From contig NZ_QWGR01000001.1 in assembly GCF_003576475.1 (NCBI RefSeq), positions 558,001-622,000 of the forward strand: a stretch of DNA of 64,000 nucleotides. Reading direction: 5' to 3'. A program made the translations under genes and the position numbers. Of this stretch, positions 34,245 to 43,172 are shown piece after piece. Position 1 is the stretch's first letter; each line of letters begins with the position of its first letter. The notes under the pieces are model-generated. The model searched no databases and was not told where the DNA came from. It saw only the letters and a list, made by a program, of their open reading frames with translations. Origin of the DNA: Maribellus luteus (lineage in GTDB: Bacteria > Bacteroidota > Bacteroidia > Bacteroidales > Prolixibacteraceae).

Positions 34245-35441
34245 ATGATCCGTTATTTTTTCCCTTTTCTGGTGTTTGGGATTTTGTTCGGATGTGGTTC
34301 AGGAAACCAGGTTTCCAACACTCCTGAAAGCCCAAAGTTGCATATCATGGCTTATTACTTTCCGCGCGAAGAGTTTGATGTAAATCAACTTCAACTGGAG
34401 AAACTGACTCATTTAATTTTTAGTTTCAGCTACGTTATTGATGGTGAAATGGCATTTAAAAACGAATTGTCAGACATTCGTTTGAAACAATTGGTGGCAG
34501 AGAAAGAAAAATATCCAAACCTGAAGGTGATGGTTGCCTGCGGAGGTTGGGGGGCCGATGGTTTTTCGGATGCAGCTTTTACCGACGAAAGCCGCACGAA
34601 ATTTATTCAAAGTACGGTTGAGTTTGTAGAGAAATACCACTTGGATGGAATTGATATGGACTGGGAATACCCGACCATTCCGGCCGAAGGGACCAAAGCA
34701 CGCCCGGAAGACAAGCAGAATTTTACAAAGTTGATCCGGGGGCTCAGGGAAGCACTTGACAAAATAGACCGGCCTCAAATACTGACTTTTGCAGCGGCTG
34801 GCTGGAGGAATTATTTTGATTACGTCGAGTTGAGTGAGGTTATGAAACACGTTGACCACATTAACCTGATGACGTATGACCAGGCAGGTGGCGGAAATAA
34901 ATTTACGCAACATCACACAGCATTGGGACGTGTCACATTAAATGACTTGGCAGGGACGCCATTGGGCGAGGAAATGAAAAGTCGCACATCGGAAGAAGGG
35001 GAGGAGCCTGCTTTGTGGGAACCTCAATCGGCAGAAGGGATTGTTGATTTTTACCTGGAACAGGGAGTGGATCCAACGAAAATAGTGATCGGTGCTGCAT
35101 TTTATGGCAAAGGCTGGAAAGGCGTGTCTCCGCAAAACAACGGATTGTACCAACCCAACAAAGGCCCGGTTCGGGGAGGAAATTACCGGCGACTTCAGGA
35201 GGAATTTATTGATCAGAACGGTTTTGAAAGACATTGGGATCCGCTCGCAAAGGCTCCGTTTCTTTATAGCCCAAGCGACAGTATTTTTATCACTTACGAC
35301 GATCCGCAGTCGGTAGGTCTTAAAACTCAATTTGCTTTGGACAAAAAGCTGGGAGGTATTATGTTTTGGGAGTTAGGCGGCGATACAAATCAACCCGGTG
35401 GTTTGCTGGATGCCATTTTTGAGACGGCGGTTTCGGAATGA
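34245..35441 (+). CDS. GH18 family glycosidase (chitinase or endo-beta-N-acetylglucosaminidase), lipoprotein
   Basis: A 398-residue GH18 enzyme with a lipobox (FGILFGCGSG, Cys near 17). The catalytic motif DGIDMDWEYP (near residue 143; D-x-x-D-x-D-x-E) is complete, so the enzyme should be active by substrate-assisted catalysis. MVACGGWGADGF, HINLMTYD and FWELGGDTN are further family blocks. GH18 covers chitinases and ENGase-type enzymes that cleave the chitobiose core of N-glycans. Next to two mannosidases an ENGase-like function is attractive, but the long loop and MTYDQAGGGNKFTQHH segment are also chitinase-like; I cannot choose. Confidence 0.9.
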   Translation: MIRYFFPFLVFGILFGCGSGNQVSNTPESPKLHIMAYYFPREEFDVNQLQLEKLTHLIFSFSYVIDGEMAFKNELSDIRLKQLVAEKEKYPNLKVMVACGGWGADGFSDAAFTDESRTKFIQSTVEFVEKYHLDGIDMDWEYPTIPAEGTKARPEDKQNFTKLIRGLREALDKIDRPQILTFAAAGWRNYFDYVELSEVMKHVDHINLMTYDQAGGGNKFTQHHTALGRVTLNDLAGTPLGEEMKSRTSEEGEEPALWEPQSAEGIVDFYLEQGVDPTKIVIGAAFYGKGWKGVSPQNNGLYQPNKGPVRGGNYRRLQEEFIDQNGFERHWDPLAKAPFLYSPSDSIFITYDDPQSVGLKTQFALDKKLGGIMFWELGGDTNQPGGLLDAIFETAVSE

Positions 35442-35741
35442 ATTGGGTAGATGGCACTCAGTGTCTTTAGCTGAATTAGCCTTGAGTTAATTGGATATTT
35501 TAAAGGTAAAACTGAATAAATTTAGTTGGTCATCACTACTAACTCTGCATAATCTTTTTTGGGGCGTAAATCTTTTTTGAAGATCGGCAGGGAAAACCAT
35601 TTAAGATGGTCATTCCGTCAAATAATTTAAGCGAATATTGCTTCATCATCTGATTTTCTGGTTTGATGATTAATTTCAGATGGCAGATGCACAACGGAAA
35701 GGACTTTTCAATAGTTTTGCGCAGTTTTTTTCAGATGAATT
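35442..35741. other. Non-coding spacer
   Basis: About 300 bases without a convincing frame on either strand. The only signal is TAGTTTTG at 35712-35719, a -7 box 22 bases above the DUF486 gene. No hairpin terminator for the GH18 gene was found. Confidence 0.5.
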
Positions 35742-36110
35742 ATGAAAGCACTTTTGACTGTCGGATTACTGATCCTTTCCAATACATTTATGACGATTGC
35801 CTGGTACGGGCATTTGAAATTTGCTGAAATGAAATGGTTCAGCAAATTGGGGATTGTGTCCATCGTCTTGATCAGCTGGGGAATTGCACTTTTTGAATAT
35901 TTCTTCCAAGTGCCGGCTAACCGCATTGGTTTTAAGGATCATGGCGGCCCGTTTTCACTCATCGAGCTAAAAGTATTGCAGGAAGTGATAACGCTGGTGG
36001 TATTTTCCATTTTTACGCTCTTGCTTTTCCGTACCGAAACATTTCGCTGGAACCATTTAATTGGGTTTGGATTTTTGATTCTGGCCGTTTATTTCATTTT
36101 TAAGAAATAG
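35742..36110 (+). CDS. DUF486 / DMT-superfamily small membrane protein
   Basis: A 122-residue protein with four membrane segments. TFMTIAWYGHLKF, SWGIALFEYFFQVPANRIG and FSLIELKVLQEVITLVVFS are the conserved blocks of DUF486, a family placed in the drug/metabolite transporter superfamily. The function of these four-helix proteins is not established; EmrE-like dimers are a structural analogy. Monocistronic, with its own -7 box just upstream. Confidence 0.9.
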   Translation: MKALLTVGLLILSNTFMTIAWYGHLKFAEMKWFSKLGIVSIVLISWGIALFEYFFQVPANRIGFKDHGGPFSLIELKVLQEVITLVVFSIFTLLLFRTETFRWNHLIGFGFLILAVYFIFKK

Positions 36111-36231
36111 GAATGTAATTGTAAGTGACTTTCGTTTAACGTTCAGGAAAGATTCTTTAACTGTATTTCAATATTCTTTTGTACTTCGCACTAAGTGTAC
36201 GCTACTATTTTAATTCGGACAAAAAAATCGT

Positions 36232-36239
36232 TTACTTTG
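36232..36239 (+). promoter_or_regulatory. -7 promoter box of rimO
   Basis: TTACTTTG, one mismatch to TAnnTTTG, ending 17 bases before ATG 36257. It rules out the longer frame starting at 36179. Confidence 0.4.
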
Positions 36240-36256
36240 CAGCAAATTATTGGACA

Positions 36257-37552
36257 ATGAGCAAGAAAAGGGTAAATGTGGTGACGATGGGGTGTTCGAA
36301 AAACCTGGTGGATTCCGAGGTTTTGCTGAACCAGCTGGAGAAGGGAAAGTTTGAAGTGGTGCACGACTCCAACGAAACCGGTTTTGACGCGGTTTTCATT
36401 AATACCTGTGGTTTTATTCAGGATGCGAAGGAAGAGTCTATCAATATGATTCTTGATTACGCCGAAGCCAAGAAACGGGGCGAGATCAGCAAACTGTATG
36501 TAATGGGGTGTCTTTCTGAACGCTATCAGCACGATTTGGAGGCAGAACTTCCGGAAGTAGACCGATACTTTGGCAAGTTCGATATGAAAGCCATGGTGGA
36601 AGAACTGAAAGTGGCTTACCATCCGGAATACATTTACGAACGTAAACTTACCACTCCCTCGCATTTTGCGTATCTGAAGATTTCGGAAGGTTGCAACCGC
36701 TCGTGTTCTTTTTGTGCCATTCCTAAAATGACGGGACGTCATAAATCGCGTACGATCGAAAGCCTGGTAATGGAAGCCAAATACCTCGCTAAACGGGGGG
36801 TGAAAGAGGTGCTTCTGATTGCGCAGGATCTTTCGTACTACGGAATAGATATTTACGGAAAAAACCGCTTGGCCGAGTTAATCGAGGAAATCTCGAAAGT
36901 GGATGGCATTGAGTGGATCAGGCTGCATTATTTGTACCCAACCAAATTCCCAATGGATATTTTACCCGTGATGCGCGAGAATCCAAAGGTATGTAAGTAC
37001 CTCGATATGCCTTTGCAGCATATTGCCAACCCGGTTCTGAAAAATATGCTTCGGCATGTTTCACGGGAAGAAACCGAGGCGTTACTGGCCAAAATCAGGG
37101 AAGAAGTGCCGGAAGTGGTGATTCGTACCACCATGTTGGTGGGATTTCCCGGAGAATCGGAAGATGATTTCGAGGAATTGAAAGCGTTTATTGAAGAGCA
37201 GAAGTTTGGACGTTTGGGCGTTTTTGCTTATTCAAAAGAAGACGGAACTTACGCTGCGGAAAAATATAAAGACTCACTGGACGACGAAACCAAGCAGGAG
37301 CGTGCCGACGAGATCATGGAAATTCAACAATACATTTCGGCGGAATTGAACCGTGAGCGTGTTGGGAAGGAATTCAAAGTGATTGTGGATCGCGAAGAAG
37401 GGGAGTTCTTTGTTGGCAGAACCGAGTATGATTCACCCGAAGTGGATGGCGAAGTGCTGATAACATCTGACCGGAAACTCAGTAAAGGAGAGTTTGTACA
37501 GGTGCGGGCCACAGGTGCTGAAGATTATGATTTGTACGCAGAGTTGATCTAG
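36257..37552 (+). CDS. rimO: Ribosomal protein S12 methylthiotransferase RimO
   Basis: A 431-residue radical-SAM enzyme that adds a methylthio group to the conserved Asp of ribosomal protein S12. The N-terminal UPF0004 domain begins VNVVTMGCSKNLVDSEVL and carries three cluster Cys (GCSKN, NTCGFI, MGCLSER); the radical-SAM motif is EGCNRSCSFCAIP (CxxxCxxC). FRRRI-type substrate contacts and the C-terminal TRAM domain (VGKEFKVIVDREEGEFF) follow. The downstream YLDMPLQHIANPVLKNMLR block is typical of RimO. Start chosen at ATG 36257 from the family N-terminus and promoter position. Confidence 0.96.
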   Translation: MSKKRVNVVTMGCSKNLVDSEVLLNQLEKGKFEVVHDSNETGFDAVFINTCGFIQDAKEESINMILDYAEAKKRGEISKLYVMGCLSERYQHDLEAELPEVDRYFGKFDMKAMVEELKVAYHPEYIYERKLTTPSHFAYLKISEGCNRSCSFCAIPKMTGRHKSRTIESLVMEAKYLAKRGVKEVLLIAQDLSYYGIDIYGKNRLAELIEEISKVDGIEWIRLHYLYPTKFPMDILPVMRENPKVCKYLDMPLQHIANPVLKNMLRHVSREETEALLAKIREEVPEVVIRTTMLVGFPGESEDDFEELKAFIEEQKFGRLGVFAYSKEDGTYAAEKYKDSLDDETKQERADEIMEIQQYISAELNRERVGKEFKVIVDREEGEFFVGRTEYDSPEVDGEVLITSDRKLSKGEFVQVRATGAEDYDLYAELI

Positions 37553-37596
37553 CGAAATAATTTCCTGATATTGAGTACTTAGTGCCGCCAAAAATG

Positions 37597-37648
37597 TCGC
37601 AAAGACCGTAAGCTTTATGTAAGTCGCTTGCGATCTTTGCGATTTTTT
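37597..37648 (+). terminator. Intrinsic terminator after rimO
   Basis: Long hairpin with arms TCGCAAAGA / TCTTTGCGA continued by imperfect pairing around a 12-base loop, then six T. It lies 45 bases after the rimO stop. Confidence 0.75.
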
Positions 37649-37703
37649 ATTGTTTACAAACTCCTGAGAACTTCTCTTTGTCGTCTGTTAGGCGGAGTGG
37701 TAT

Positions 37704-38375
37704 TTAAAAGAAAAATCCCAGGCTAAGCACAGCCATTTTGTTGTTCAGATCCGTTTCGTTTTTGTAAACATTCAGAAAGCCCATGTCGTAATTGAGGCCT
37801 AGCTGTAACGAATTGCTGGTGAATACCGGAAATTCAAAACCAATTTCGAGTGAAAGTCCCAGATCAAAATCTTTGGTGTTGTCTTTCAGGTCAAAGTTGG
37901 CGCCATCTTTCTTTCCATCAGCGTCGATCAGGTAGCTTACATAAGGACCGGCCGCAAAATAAATTCGTTGTCCGTTTTTGAACCCGGCTTTTTCTCCTGC
38001 AGAAAATTCGGCTCGCACCGGTAAATGCAGGTAATGCAGTTTTTCTGTCAGGTCCAGATTTGCTTCATCTATTTTGCGTCCTTTTTGTGCGTACTCCAGG
38101 CCCGATTGTATCGCAAATCCATCACTTAACCGGTACTTGGTATTAAATCCCAAACTGTAGCCCAGCATGATGTTGTTGTTGTCGGCCAGCTGAAGTAATT
38201 CTGATTGACAGGTACCGCCAATCCCGGCTTTTATTCCATACTGAAATTGTGCTAGGCTGGTGTTGATATTTAAAAGGCTTAATGCTATGACCAGCCCCAA
38301 AATCACCGGGTATTTTTTACCATTACGTGATCTGTTTGTAAGGGAGATGATCTGTTTTTCTGTTTTTCTTTTCAT
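37704..38375 (-). CDS. PorT-like outer-membrane beta-barrel protein
   Basis: A 223-residue protein with a signal peptide (about 20-45, YPVILGLVIALSLLNINTSLAQ) and regular amphipathic strands of an eight-stranded barrel (FQYGIKAGIGGTCQ, YSLGFNTKYRLSDGF, GLEYAQKGRKID, LHYLHLPVRAEFS, closing MAVLSLGFFF). The C-terminal Phe fits a BAM-dependent outer-membrane protein. It resembles the outer-membrane beta-barrel (PorT/OmpA-like) family without an enzymatic domain. I use ATG 38375 because the longer frame adds a region with no signal-peptide features. A TetR-type repressor gene is 80 bases upstream on the same strand. Confidence 0.8.
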   Translation of the reverse strand: MKRKTEKQIISLTNRSRNGKKYPVILGLVIALSLLNINTSLAQFQYGIKAGIGGTCQSELLQLADNNNIMLGYSLGFNTKYRLSDGFAIQSGLEYAQKGRKIDEANLDLTEKLHYLHLPVRAEFSAGEKAGFKNGQRIYFAAGPYVSYLIDADGKKDGANFDLKDNTKDFDLGLSLEIGFEFPVFTSNSLQLGLNYDMGFLNVYKNETDLNNKMAVLSLGFFF

Positions 38376-38455
38376 GATAATTGTTTTAATGTTTCTGAAA
38401 TATTTGTTTGTTTCGACTATATATCTAAAATATTCGAACATCGAGCCAAAAAAAA

Positions 38456-39034
38456 TTAGGTGCAGATACCGTAGAACAACATATTTACGACGTCGTTGAT
38501 TTTTTGGTCAAACTCGGTTTCTGTTTCGGCATTTTTTAGCAAGGGCATTTCGAAACCGATCATAGCAGTTAAAACTGCATTGCTCATAAATTGAACATCT
38601 ACCGGTTTAAACTCTTTCTGTTCTATTCCTGAACGAAGGATGCTTCCCAGCATTTCCAATTCCCATTCCCGGTGCCGGTCTCTGATTTTTTCGATAAAAG
38701 AGAAGGTATTCAGAAAGTTGTCCGTCAGGGCTTTGTACAGATTTCCGCGTTGCACGAAGCGTCGCATTCTGATCAGAATGTATTTTCTCAACTTTTCAAC
38801 CGAATGATCCGTCTTATTTAGTGCCTGGTAAATTTCCCGTTTCAAATGTTCGGCTTCGTGGCCCACAACTGCCTCAAACACCTCTTCTTTGTTTTTGAAA
38901 TAATAATAAAGCGAACTTTTCCCTTTCCCGGCGGCATAGGCAATGTCGTCCATGGTTGTTTTCTTAAAGCCATATTTGTCGAAGGTCAAAGCTGCTGCCT
39001 CAATTATTTGTTGTTTCGATTTGTTGTTTGTCAT
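38456..39034 (-). CDS. TetR/AcrR family transcriptional regulator
   Basis: A 192-residue regulator. The N-terminal HTH (about 8-54) is TetR-like: IIEAAALTFDKYGFKKTTMD, DIAYAAGKGKSSLYYYFKNKEEVFEAV. The C-terminal ligand and dimer domain is helical and not diagnostic. It precedes the barrel-protein gene on the same strand and may control it or itself; no clear operator palindrome was found between them. Confidence 0.92.
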   Translation of the reverse strand: MTNNKSKQQIIEAAALTFDKYGFKKTTMDDIAYAAGKGKSSLYYYFKNKEEVFEAVVGHEAEHLKREIYQALNKTDHSVEKLRKYILIRMRRFVQRGNLYKALTDNFLNTFSFIEKIRDRHREWELEMLGSILRSGIEQKEFKPVDVQFMSNAVLTAMIGFEMPLLKNAETETEFDQKINDVVNMLFYGICT

Positions 39035-39467
39035 TTTCGACGATTTTGGTTTAAAAGTACAAATTATTTGTTTTGACTCTTCTTATTGCAGATGGATAAG
39101 TCGTAAATGAAAATGAATTAACATTAAGTTCAGGTAGCTTTTGTGCGTAACCTCGGTTGACAAGTCTTTATAACAAAGCGTTTTGTCTAAAAATCTATTA
39201 TCCATTCACAAGAATAAGATCAGTATGAGAGCGGCATTGCGGAGATGTGCTGGGCTTCGATCTGCATTTTCTTAGCTAATTTTTCATCCCGATTAAACCT
39301 TTTCAAATGACATTCGTCAAAGCACTCAGTAATAACGATTACTGTTGGTCTTTAAACGATAATCAAGAGTTAAACATGAGGGTTAATACTATCGTAAGAA
39401 GTAGTTAAAAGCTCTTGTAAATTCTGCCGGTTATTCGGAATTTATAAAAACAAACAATTTTGATCAC
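39035..39467. other. Non-coding region between tetR and the 39468 gene
   Basis: About 430 bases with stops in all frames and no recognised RNA. AT-rich, with no strong hairpin. It contains the upstream control region of two divergent genes; no full TAnnTTTG box close to 39468 was found. Confidence 0.5.
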
Positions 39468-39860
39468 ATGAAGAAATTAGGTTTATTATTGCTGTCGGTA
39501 ATTGTATTTGCCGCGGTAACCATGGCCCAGGATAGAGGACCAAGAAATTTCGATCCGAAAGAAATGGCCAAGCGTCAAACAGACGAATTGACAAAAGCGT
39601 TGGATCTGAACAAGGATCAGGCTGCAAAAGTACTGGAGTTGAATACCAAAGTAGGCGAGAAAATGTCGTCGATGCGCGAGGAGATGAGAGATGGCGGCGG
39701 TGACCGCGAAGCCATGCGCGAGAAAATGACGAAAATACGTGAAGAGCAGAAAGTTGAGATGAAGAAAATTCTGACCGAAGCTCAGTACAAGAAATACGAA
39801 AAATACTTAGAGGAACGTCGTGCCCAAAGAGGCCAGGGAAGGCCCGGCGGACAACGTTAA
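39468..39860 (+). CDS. Secreted Spy/CpxP-like (LTxxQ-type) small helical protein
   Basis: A 130-residue protein with a clear signal peptide (residues 1-21, LGLLLLSVIVFAAVTMAQ). The mature part is highly charged and helical: DELTKALDLNKDQAAKVLEL, a Met/Arg-rich hinge (MREEMRDGGGDREAMREKM) and ILTEAQYKKYEKYLEERRAQ, then a Gly/Arg tail. The LTEAQYKKYEK block is like the LTxxQ motif of Spy and CpxP periplasmic chaperones. Such proteins prevent aggregation or sense envelope stress. Monocistronic with a hairpin terminator. The family match is by pattern only. Confidence 0.7.
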   Translation: MKKLGLLLLSVIVFAAVTMAQDRGPRNFDPKEMAKRQTDELTKALDLNKDQAAKVLELNTKVGEKMSSMREEMRDGGGDREAMREKMTKIREEQKVEMKKILTEAQYKKYEKYLEERRAQRGQGRPGGQR

Positions 39861-39892
39861 CGTTTCATACGGTTTAGTTTAATTAGGTAGAA

Positions 39893-39919
39893 AAGGGCCT
39901 GCAGATGTTGCAGGCCCTT
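39893..39919. terminator. Bidirectional terminator between the Spy-like gene and ribH
   Basis: AAGGGCCTGCA / TGCAGGCCCTT inverted repeat with a 5-base loop between convergent genes, with A-rich and T-rich flanks on either side. Confidence 0.85.
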
Positions 39920-39947
39920 CTTATTTGTATTCTTGCGAAGTTTCTTC

Positions 39948-40430
39948 TTAGAACGAACGTTGCAGTCCTACCATTTTAATGGCTGTAACGGCAGCTTCGT
40001 CACCTTTGTTGCCATGTTTGCCACCGGCTCTGTCTAAAGCCTGTTGCTCGTCGTTGGTCGTCAGTACTCCAAATATGAAAGGCTTATTGTATTTCAGGTT
40101 CAGGTCTTTTGTACCTTGGGTAACACCTTCGCAGATGTAGTCGAAATGACGGGTTTCTCCCTGAATTACGCAGCCCAACAGAATAACCGCATCTACATTG
40201 GCCATTTCGGCAAAAAACTGGCCTCCCAGCGGAAGTTCAAATGTTCCGGGAACGTATTTAACCGTGATGTTTTCTTCTGCTGCGCCGTGTTTTTTTAGGG
40301 TGTCGATCGCTCCCCCGGCCAGTGCCGAAGTTATTTCCCAGTTCCACTCTGCTACAACAATTCCGAAACTCATGTTTTCGGCTGATGGAACCGAATTAAT
40401 ATCGTAAGCTGATAAATCTTTTGTTGCCAT
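39948..40430 (-). CDS. ribH: 6,7-dimethyl-8-ribityllumazine synthase
   Basis: A 160-residue lumazine synthase, the penultimate enzyme of riboflavin synthesis. It condenses 5-amino-6-ribitylaminouracil with 3,4-dihydroxybutanone phosphate. FGIVVAEWNWEITSALAGGA contains the substrate-binding Trp, VKYVPGTFELPLGGQFFAE the next loop, and VILLGCVIQGETRHFDYIC the catalytic His region. Family members assemble into pentamers or icosahedra. It lies downstream of the TPR-protein gene, with a terminator between them, so it probably has its own promoter within that gap or relies on readthrough. Confidence 0.96.
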   Translation of the reverse strand: MATKDLSAYDINSVPSAENMSFGIVVAEWNWEITSALAGGAIDTLKKHGAAEENITVKYVPGTFELPLGGQFFAEMANVDAVILLGCVIQGETRHFDYICEGVTQGTKDLNLKYNKPFIFGVLTTNDEQQALDRAGGKHGNKGDEAAVTAIKMVGLQRSF

Positions 40431-40442
40431 AACTATTTTAAA

Positions 40443-40468
40443 TAAAAAACCCCTCCGAAGAGGGGTTG
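40443..40468 (-). terminator. Intrinsic terminator of the TPR-protein gene
   Basis: On the minus strand AACCCCTC-TTCG-GAGGGGTT, a very stable tetraloop hairpin, followed by T-rich sequence. It separates the TPR gene from ribH. Confidence 0.88.
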
Positions 40469-40488
40469 AATTATCAATTTTCCGGTAC

Positions 40489-41175
40489 TTAGTTCATTTT
40501 TATTTTTACCCGGGCAATGTAACGATCGGCATTGGTTGCTTCTGCCGAAGTTGGGAATTGCTTTTTAATATCCTGGTAAAGTGCGAGCGCTTGTTCCAGT
40601 TCGTCTGAAGATTCCAGCAATTTTGCAGCTTTCATCATGTAAACCGGCGTTGTCAGCTCATTTTTCGATTCGCTGTACGCTTTTTTGTATTGTTTCAAAG
40701 CTTTGTCGCTGTCTCCCAATTCAAGGTAGGCATCGCCTTTGGCGCCTTCTGCAACCGGGGCCAAAAGAAGATCGTCAGATTTGAAATCGTTCAGGTAATC
40801 CAAAGCTTCTTCGTACTGTCCCAAATGCAAATAGGAAATTCCGGTATAGTATTTGGCACGGTTGGCGGCTTTGGTAATGCCATAATCGTCGATGATATCA
40901 AGGAAGCCCAAGTAGTTTCCGTCTCCGTTGATGGCCAGGTTGAACGAATCTTTTTCGAAATAGTTTTCGGCCATAAACATTTGCGAGTTGGCTTCTCTTT
41001 CCTGTGGTTGAACATAAAACTTTTTAAATCCAAGGAAAACAGCAACTACCAAGATAAGACCAGTAACAACGTAACTGATGATTTTTTGATTATCCTCAAT
41101 AAACTGTTCGGTTTTTGTTAACGCGCTTTCAAGTTCTTGTAAATTATCGACTTGTTCAGTTTTTTTCTTAGCCAT
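40489..41175 (-). CDS. Membrane-anchored tetratricopeptide repeat protein
   Basis: A 228-residue protein with one N-terminal membrane helix (about 35-53, ISYVVTGLILVVAVFLGF) and a TPR-rich domain outside it: ANRAKYYTGISYLHLGQYEEALDYLNDF, GDAYLELGDSDKALKQYKKA and LEQALALYQDIKKQFPTSAEA are repeat units. The layout resembles YfgM, which joins the SecYEG translocon and periplasmic chaperones. The helix and repeat similarity is clear, the role is inferred. The gene lies upstream of ribH and divergent from recF. Confidence 0.85.
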   Translation of the reverse strand: MAKKKTEQVDNLQELESALTKTEQFIEDNQKIISYVVTGLILVVAVFLGFKKFYVQPQEREANSQMFMAENYFEKDSFNLAINGDGNYLGFLDIIDDYGITKAANRAKYYTGISYLHLGQYEEALDYLNDFKSDDLLLAPVAEGAKGDAYLELGDSDKALKQYKKAYSESKNELTTPVYMMKAAKLLESSDELEQALALYQDIKKQFPTSAEATNADRYIARVKIKMN

Positions 41176-41322
41176 CTTTTTCTATTTCAAAATTGTGGGG
41201 CAAAAATAGTTTTTTTTTCATAACAGATTAAGGTATCTCTTCATTATTTTGATGAATAATCAACACTTACTTGTTATTATCGGCTTTTTGCAAACAATTC
41301 AGGAAAATGCAGGCTTTTTTAA

Positions 41323-41330
41323 TAGTTTTG
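41323..41330 (+). promoter_or_regulatory. -7 promoter box of recF
   Basis: TAGTTTTG, a full TAnnTTTG match, 27 bases above the ATG at 41358. No good -33 partner. Confidence 0.45.
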
Positions 41331-41357
41331 TACATCCTTTATTAAAGAATTTGAAGC

Positions 41358-42464
41358 ATGCGAATGGAAGAAATTTCAATTGTAAATTTTAAAAATATTA
41401 ACGAGGCTACGGTTGAATTTTCTCCCCGTTTAAACTGTTTTATTGGTAAAAACGGGGCCGGCAAAACCAATATGCTGGATGCCATTTATTATTTGTCGTT
41501 TTGCAAGAGTTTTTTCAATGCCAGTGATTTGTTGAACATAAATCACGAAGAAAGTTATTTCATGCTGAACGGAAGTTACGACCGTCTCGATTCTTCGGAA
41601 ACCATCACCTGTGGCATTCAAAAAGGACAGAAAAAGCAGTTTAAGCGAAATTCAAAAATCTATAAGAAACTCCAGGATCACATTGGTTTGTTGCCCTTGG
41701 TCATGATTTCGCCTTCGGATGTTGAATTGATCCTGGGAGGAAGCGATGAACGTAGGAAATTTATGGACGGTGTTATTTCGCAATACAACCAGAATTACCT
41801 CGACGATCTGCTGAAATACAACCGGGCGGTGGTGCAGCGAAACAATTTGCTGAAACATTTTGCAGCCGAAGGACGCTTCGATGCCGATTTATTATCGATC
41901 TGGGATGATCAGCTGGTGGAATACGGAACACGGATCCATCGCGAACGGACAGAGTTTGTGGAGAAACTGATACCTGTTTTTCAGCGTTACTATACCTTTA
42001 TTTCGCAGGGAAACGAAGAGGTGGGGCTGGTTCATCAATCCGATTTGTATGAAAACGATTTTGGACAGTTACTCAAAGATTCGGTAATGAAAGACCGTGC
42101 TGCGCAATACACGACGGTTGGTGTTCATAAAGACGACCTGTTGTTGAAACTGGGAGAATTTCCGATGAAAAAGCTTGGCTCGCAGGGGCAGAAAAAAACC
42201 TACCTGGTGGCCTTGAAACTGGCGCAATTCGATTTCATCAAAGAGATTTCGGGCATTAAGCCGATATTGTTGCTTGATGATATTTTTGATAAACTGGATC
42301 AGCATCGCGTGGAGCAAATTGTAACCACGGTAGCAGGCGAGCAATTTGGGCAGATTTTTATCACCGATACCGATCGCAGTCATTTGGACGCAATAATCCG
42401 GAAACTTGGAACCGATTTTCGTATTTTTAATGTTGAAACCGGAAAAGTAAAGCCTGTATCATGA
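41358..42464 (+). CDS. recF: DNA replication and repair protein RecF
   Basis: A 368-residue SMC-like ATPase that helps load RecA at single-strand gaps. Walker A is NCFIGKNGAGKTNMLDAIYYL (about residues 30-50), the signature motif is KLGSQGQKKTYLVALKLAQ (about 275) and Walker B is PILLLDDIFDKLD. MISPSDVELILGGSDERRKFMD matches the family-specific block. ATG at 41358 is followed by MEEISIVNF, which would start the first strand. It overlaps the downstream DUF721 gene by four bases, the usual order in Bacteroidota. Confidence 0.96.
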   Translation: MRMEEISIVNFKNINEATVEFSPRLNCFIGKNGAGKTNMLDAIYYLSFCKSFFNASDLLNINHEESYFMLNGSYDRLDSSETITCGIQKGQKKQFKRNSKIYKKLQDHIGLLPLVMISPSDVELILGGSDERRKFMDGVISQYNQNYLDDLLKYNRAVVQRNNLLKHFAAEGRFDADLLSIWDDQLVEYGTRIHRERTEFVEKLIPVFQRYYTFISQGNEEVGLVHQSDLYENDFGQLLKDSVMKDRAAQYTTVGVHKDDLLLKLGEFPMKKLGSQGQKKTYLVALKLAQFDFIKEISGIKPILLLDDIFDKLDQHRVEQIVTTVAGEQFGQIFITDTDRSHLDAIIRKLGTDFRIFNVETGKVKPVS

Positions 42465-42751
42465 GACGAAGCAATACACAATCGCTTAGCGATGTTTTAA
42501 AGGAATACATTGAGAAAAACCGCATTGAGCGCAAGCTGAAAGAGGTGGATGTGGTGGAAGGCTGGGAGGCTTTGCTGGGAAAAACGATTGCCCATTATAC
42601 CCGTAACATCTATATCCGCAACCGTATTTTGTACGTCGAAATAAGTTCTGCGGTAGTAAAAAACGAGCTTTTTCTGATGCGCGAAGAGATTTGCCGGCGA
42701 ATCAACCAAAACGCCGGTGTTGAAATAGTCGAACGGATTGTGTTTAAATAA
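42461..42751 (+). CDS. DUF721 (DciA-like) domain protein
   Basis: A 96-residue protein of the DUF721 family, which includes DciA helicase-loader-type proteins. LKEYIEKNRIERKLKEVDVVEGWEALLG and YIRNRILYVEISSAVVKNEL are typical. It overlaps the recF stop by four bases and is almost surely co-translated, which fits a role in replication. Ends one base before the convergent ndk gene. Confidence 0.9.
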   Translation: MRRSNTQSLSDVLKEYIEKNRIERKLKEVDVVEGWEALLGKTIAHYTRNIYIRNRILYVEISSAVVKNELFLMREEICRRINQNAGVEIVERIVFK

Positions 42752-42752
42752 C

Positions 42753-43172
42753 CTAGTACCGCTCCAGTTTTGAAAAGAAAAAGTTGGCCTCAATTGCTGC
42801 ATTTTCATCACTGTCCGAGCCATGTACCGCATTTTCGGTCATGCTGGTGGCGTACCGTTTTCGTACGGTGCCTTCCTCTGCTTTTTCCGGATTGGTAGCG
42901 CCAATAAAACTGCGGTAATCTTCCACGGCATTTTCTTTTTCAAGAATGGCTGCCACAATGGGGCCCGAGCACATAAAACTGACCAGGTTTTCGTAAAACG
43001 GTTTGCCTTTGTGTACGGCGTAAAACGCTGCCGCCCGCTCGGGTGAAAGCCGGGTGTATTTCATGGCCACAATTTTAAAACCGGCTTCGTTGATCATTTT
43101 TAGAATGTCACCGATGTGATTGTTCTTAACCGCGGTAGGTTTGATCATCGTGAAAGTAAGGTTGCCTGTCAT
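42753..43172 (-). CDS. ndk: Nucleoside diphosphate kinase
   Basis: A 139-residue NDP kinase that transfers the gamma-phosphate of ATP to other nucleoside diphosphates through a phospho-His. The N-terminal [32 protein letters not shown], the [22 protein letters not shown] block and the catalytic His in that NAVHGSDS segment are all present. I set the start at ATG 43172 (MTGNLTF) because the preceding 16 codons are not conserved and the enzyme's first strand starts here. Immediate convergent neighbour is DUF721. Confidence 0.95.
   Translation of the reverse strand: MTGNLTFTMIKPTAVKNNHIGDILKMINEAGFKIVAMKYTRLSPERAAAFYAVHKGKPFYENLVSFMCSGPIVAAILEKENAVEDYRSFIGATNPEKAEEGTVRKRYATSMTENAVHGSDSDENAAIEANFFFSKLERY

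Noticed and set aside
37597-37642. TCGCAAAGA-type sequence as a dispersed repeat element
   Set aside because: Only one copy was noticed in the window and it forms a terminator hairpin with a T-run, which is explanation enough.
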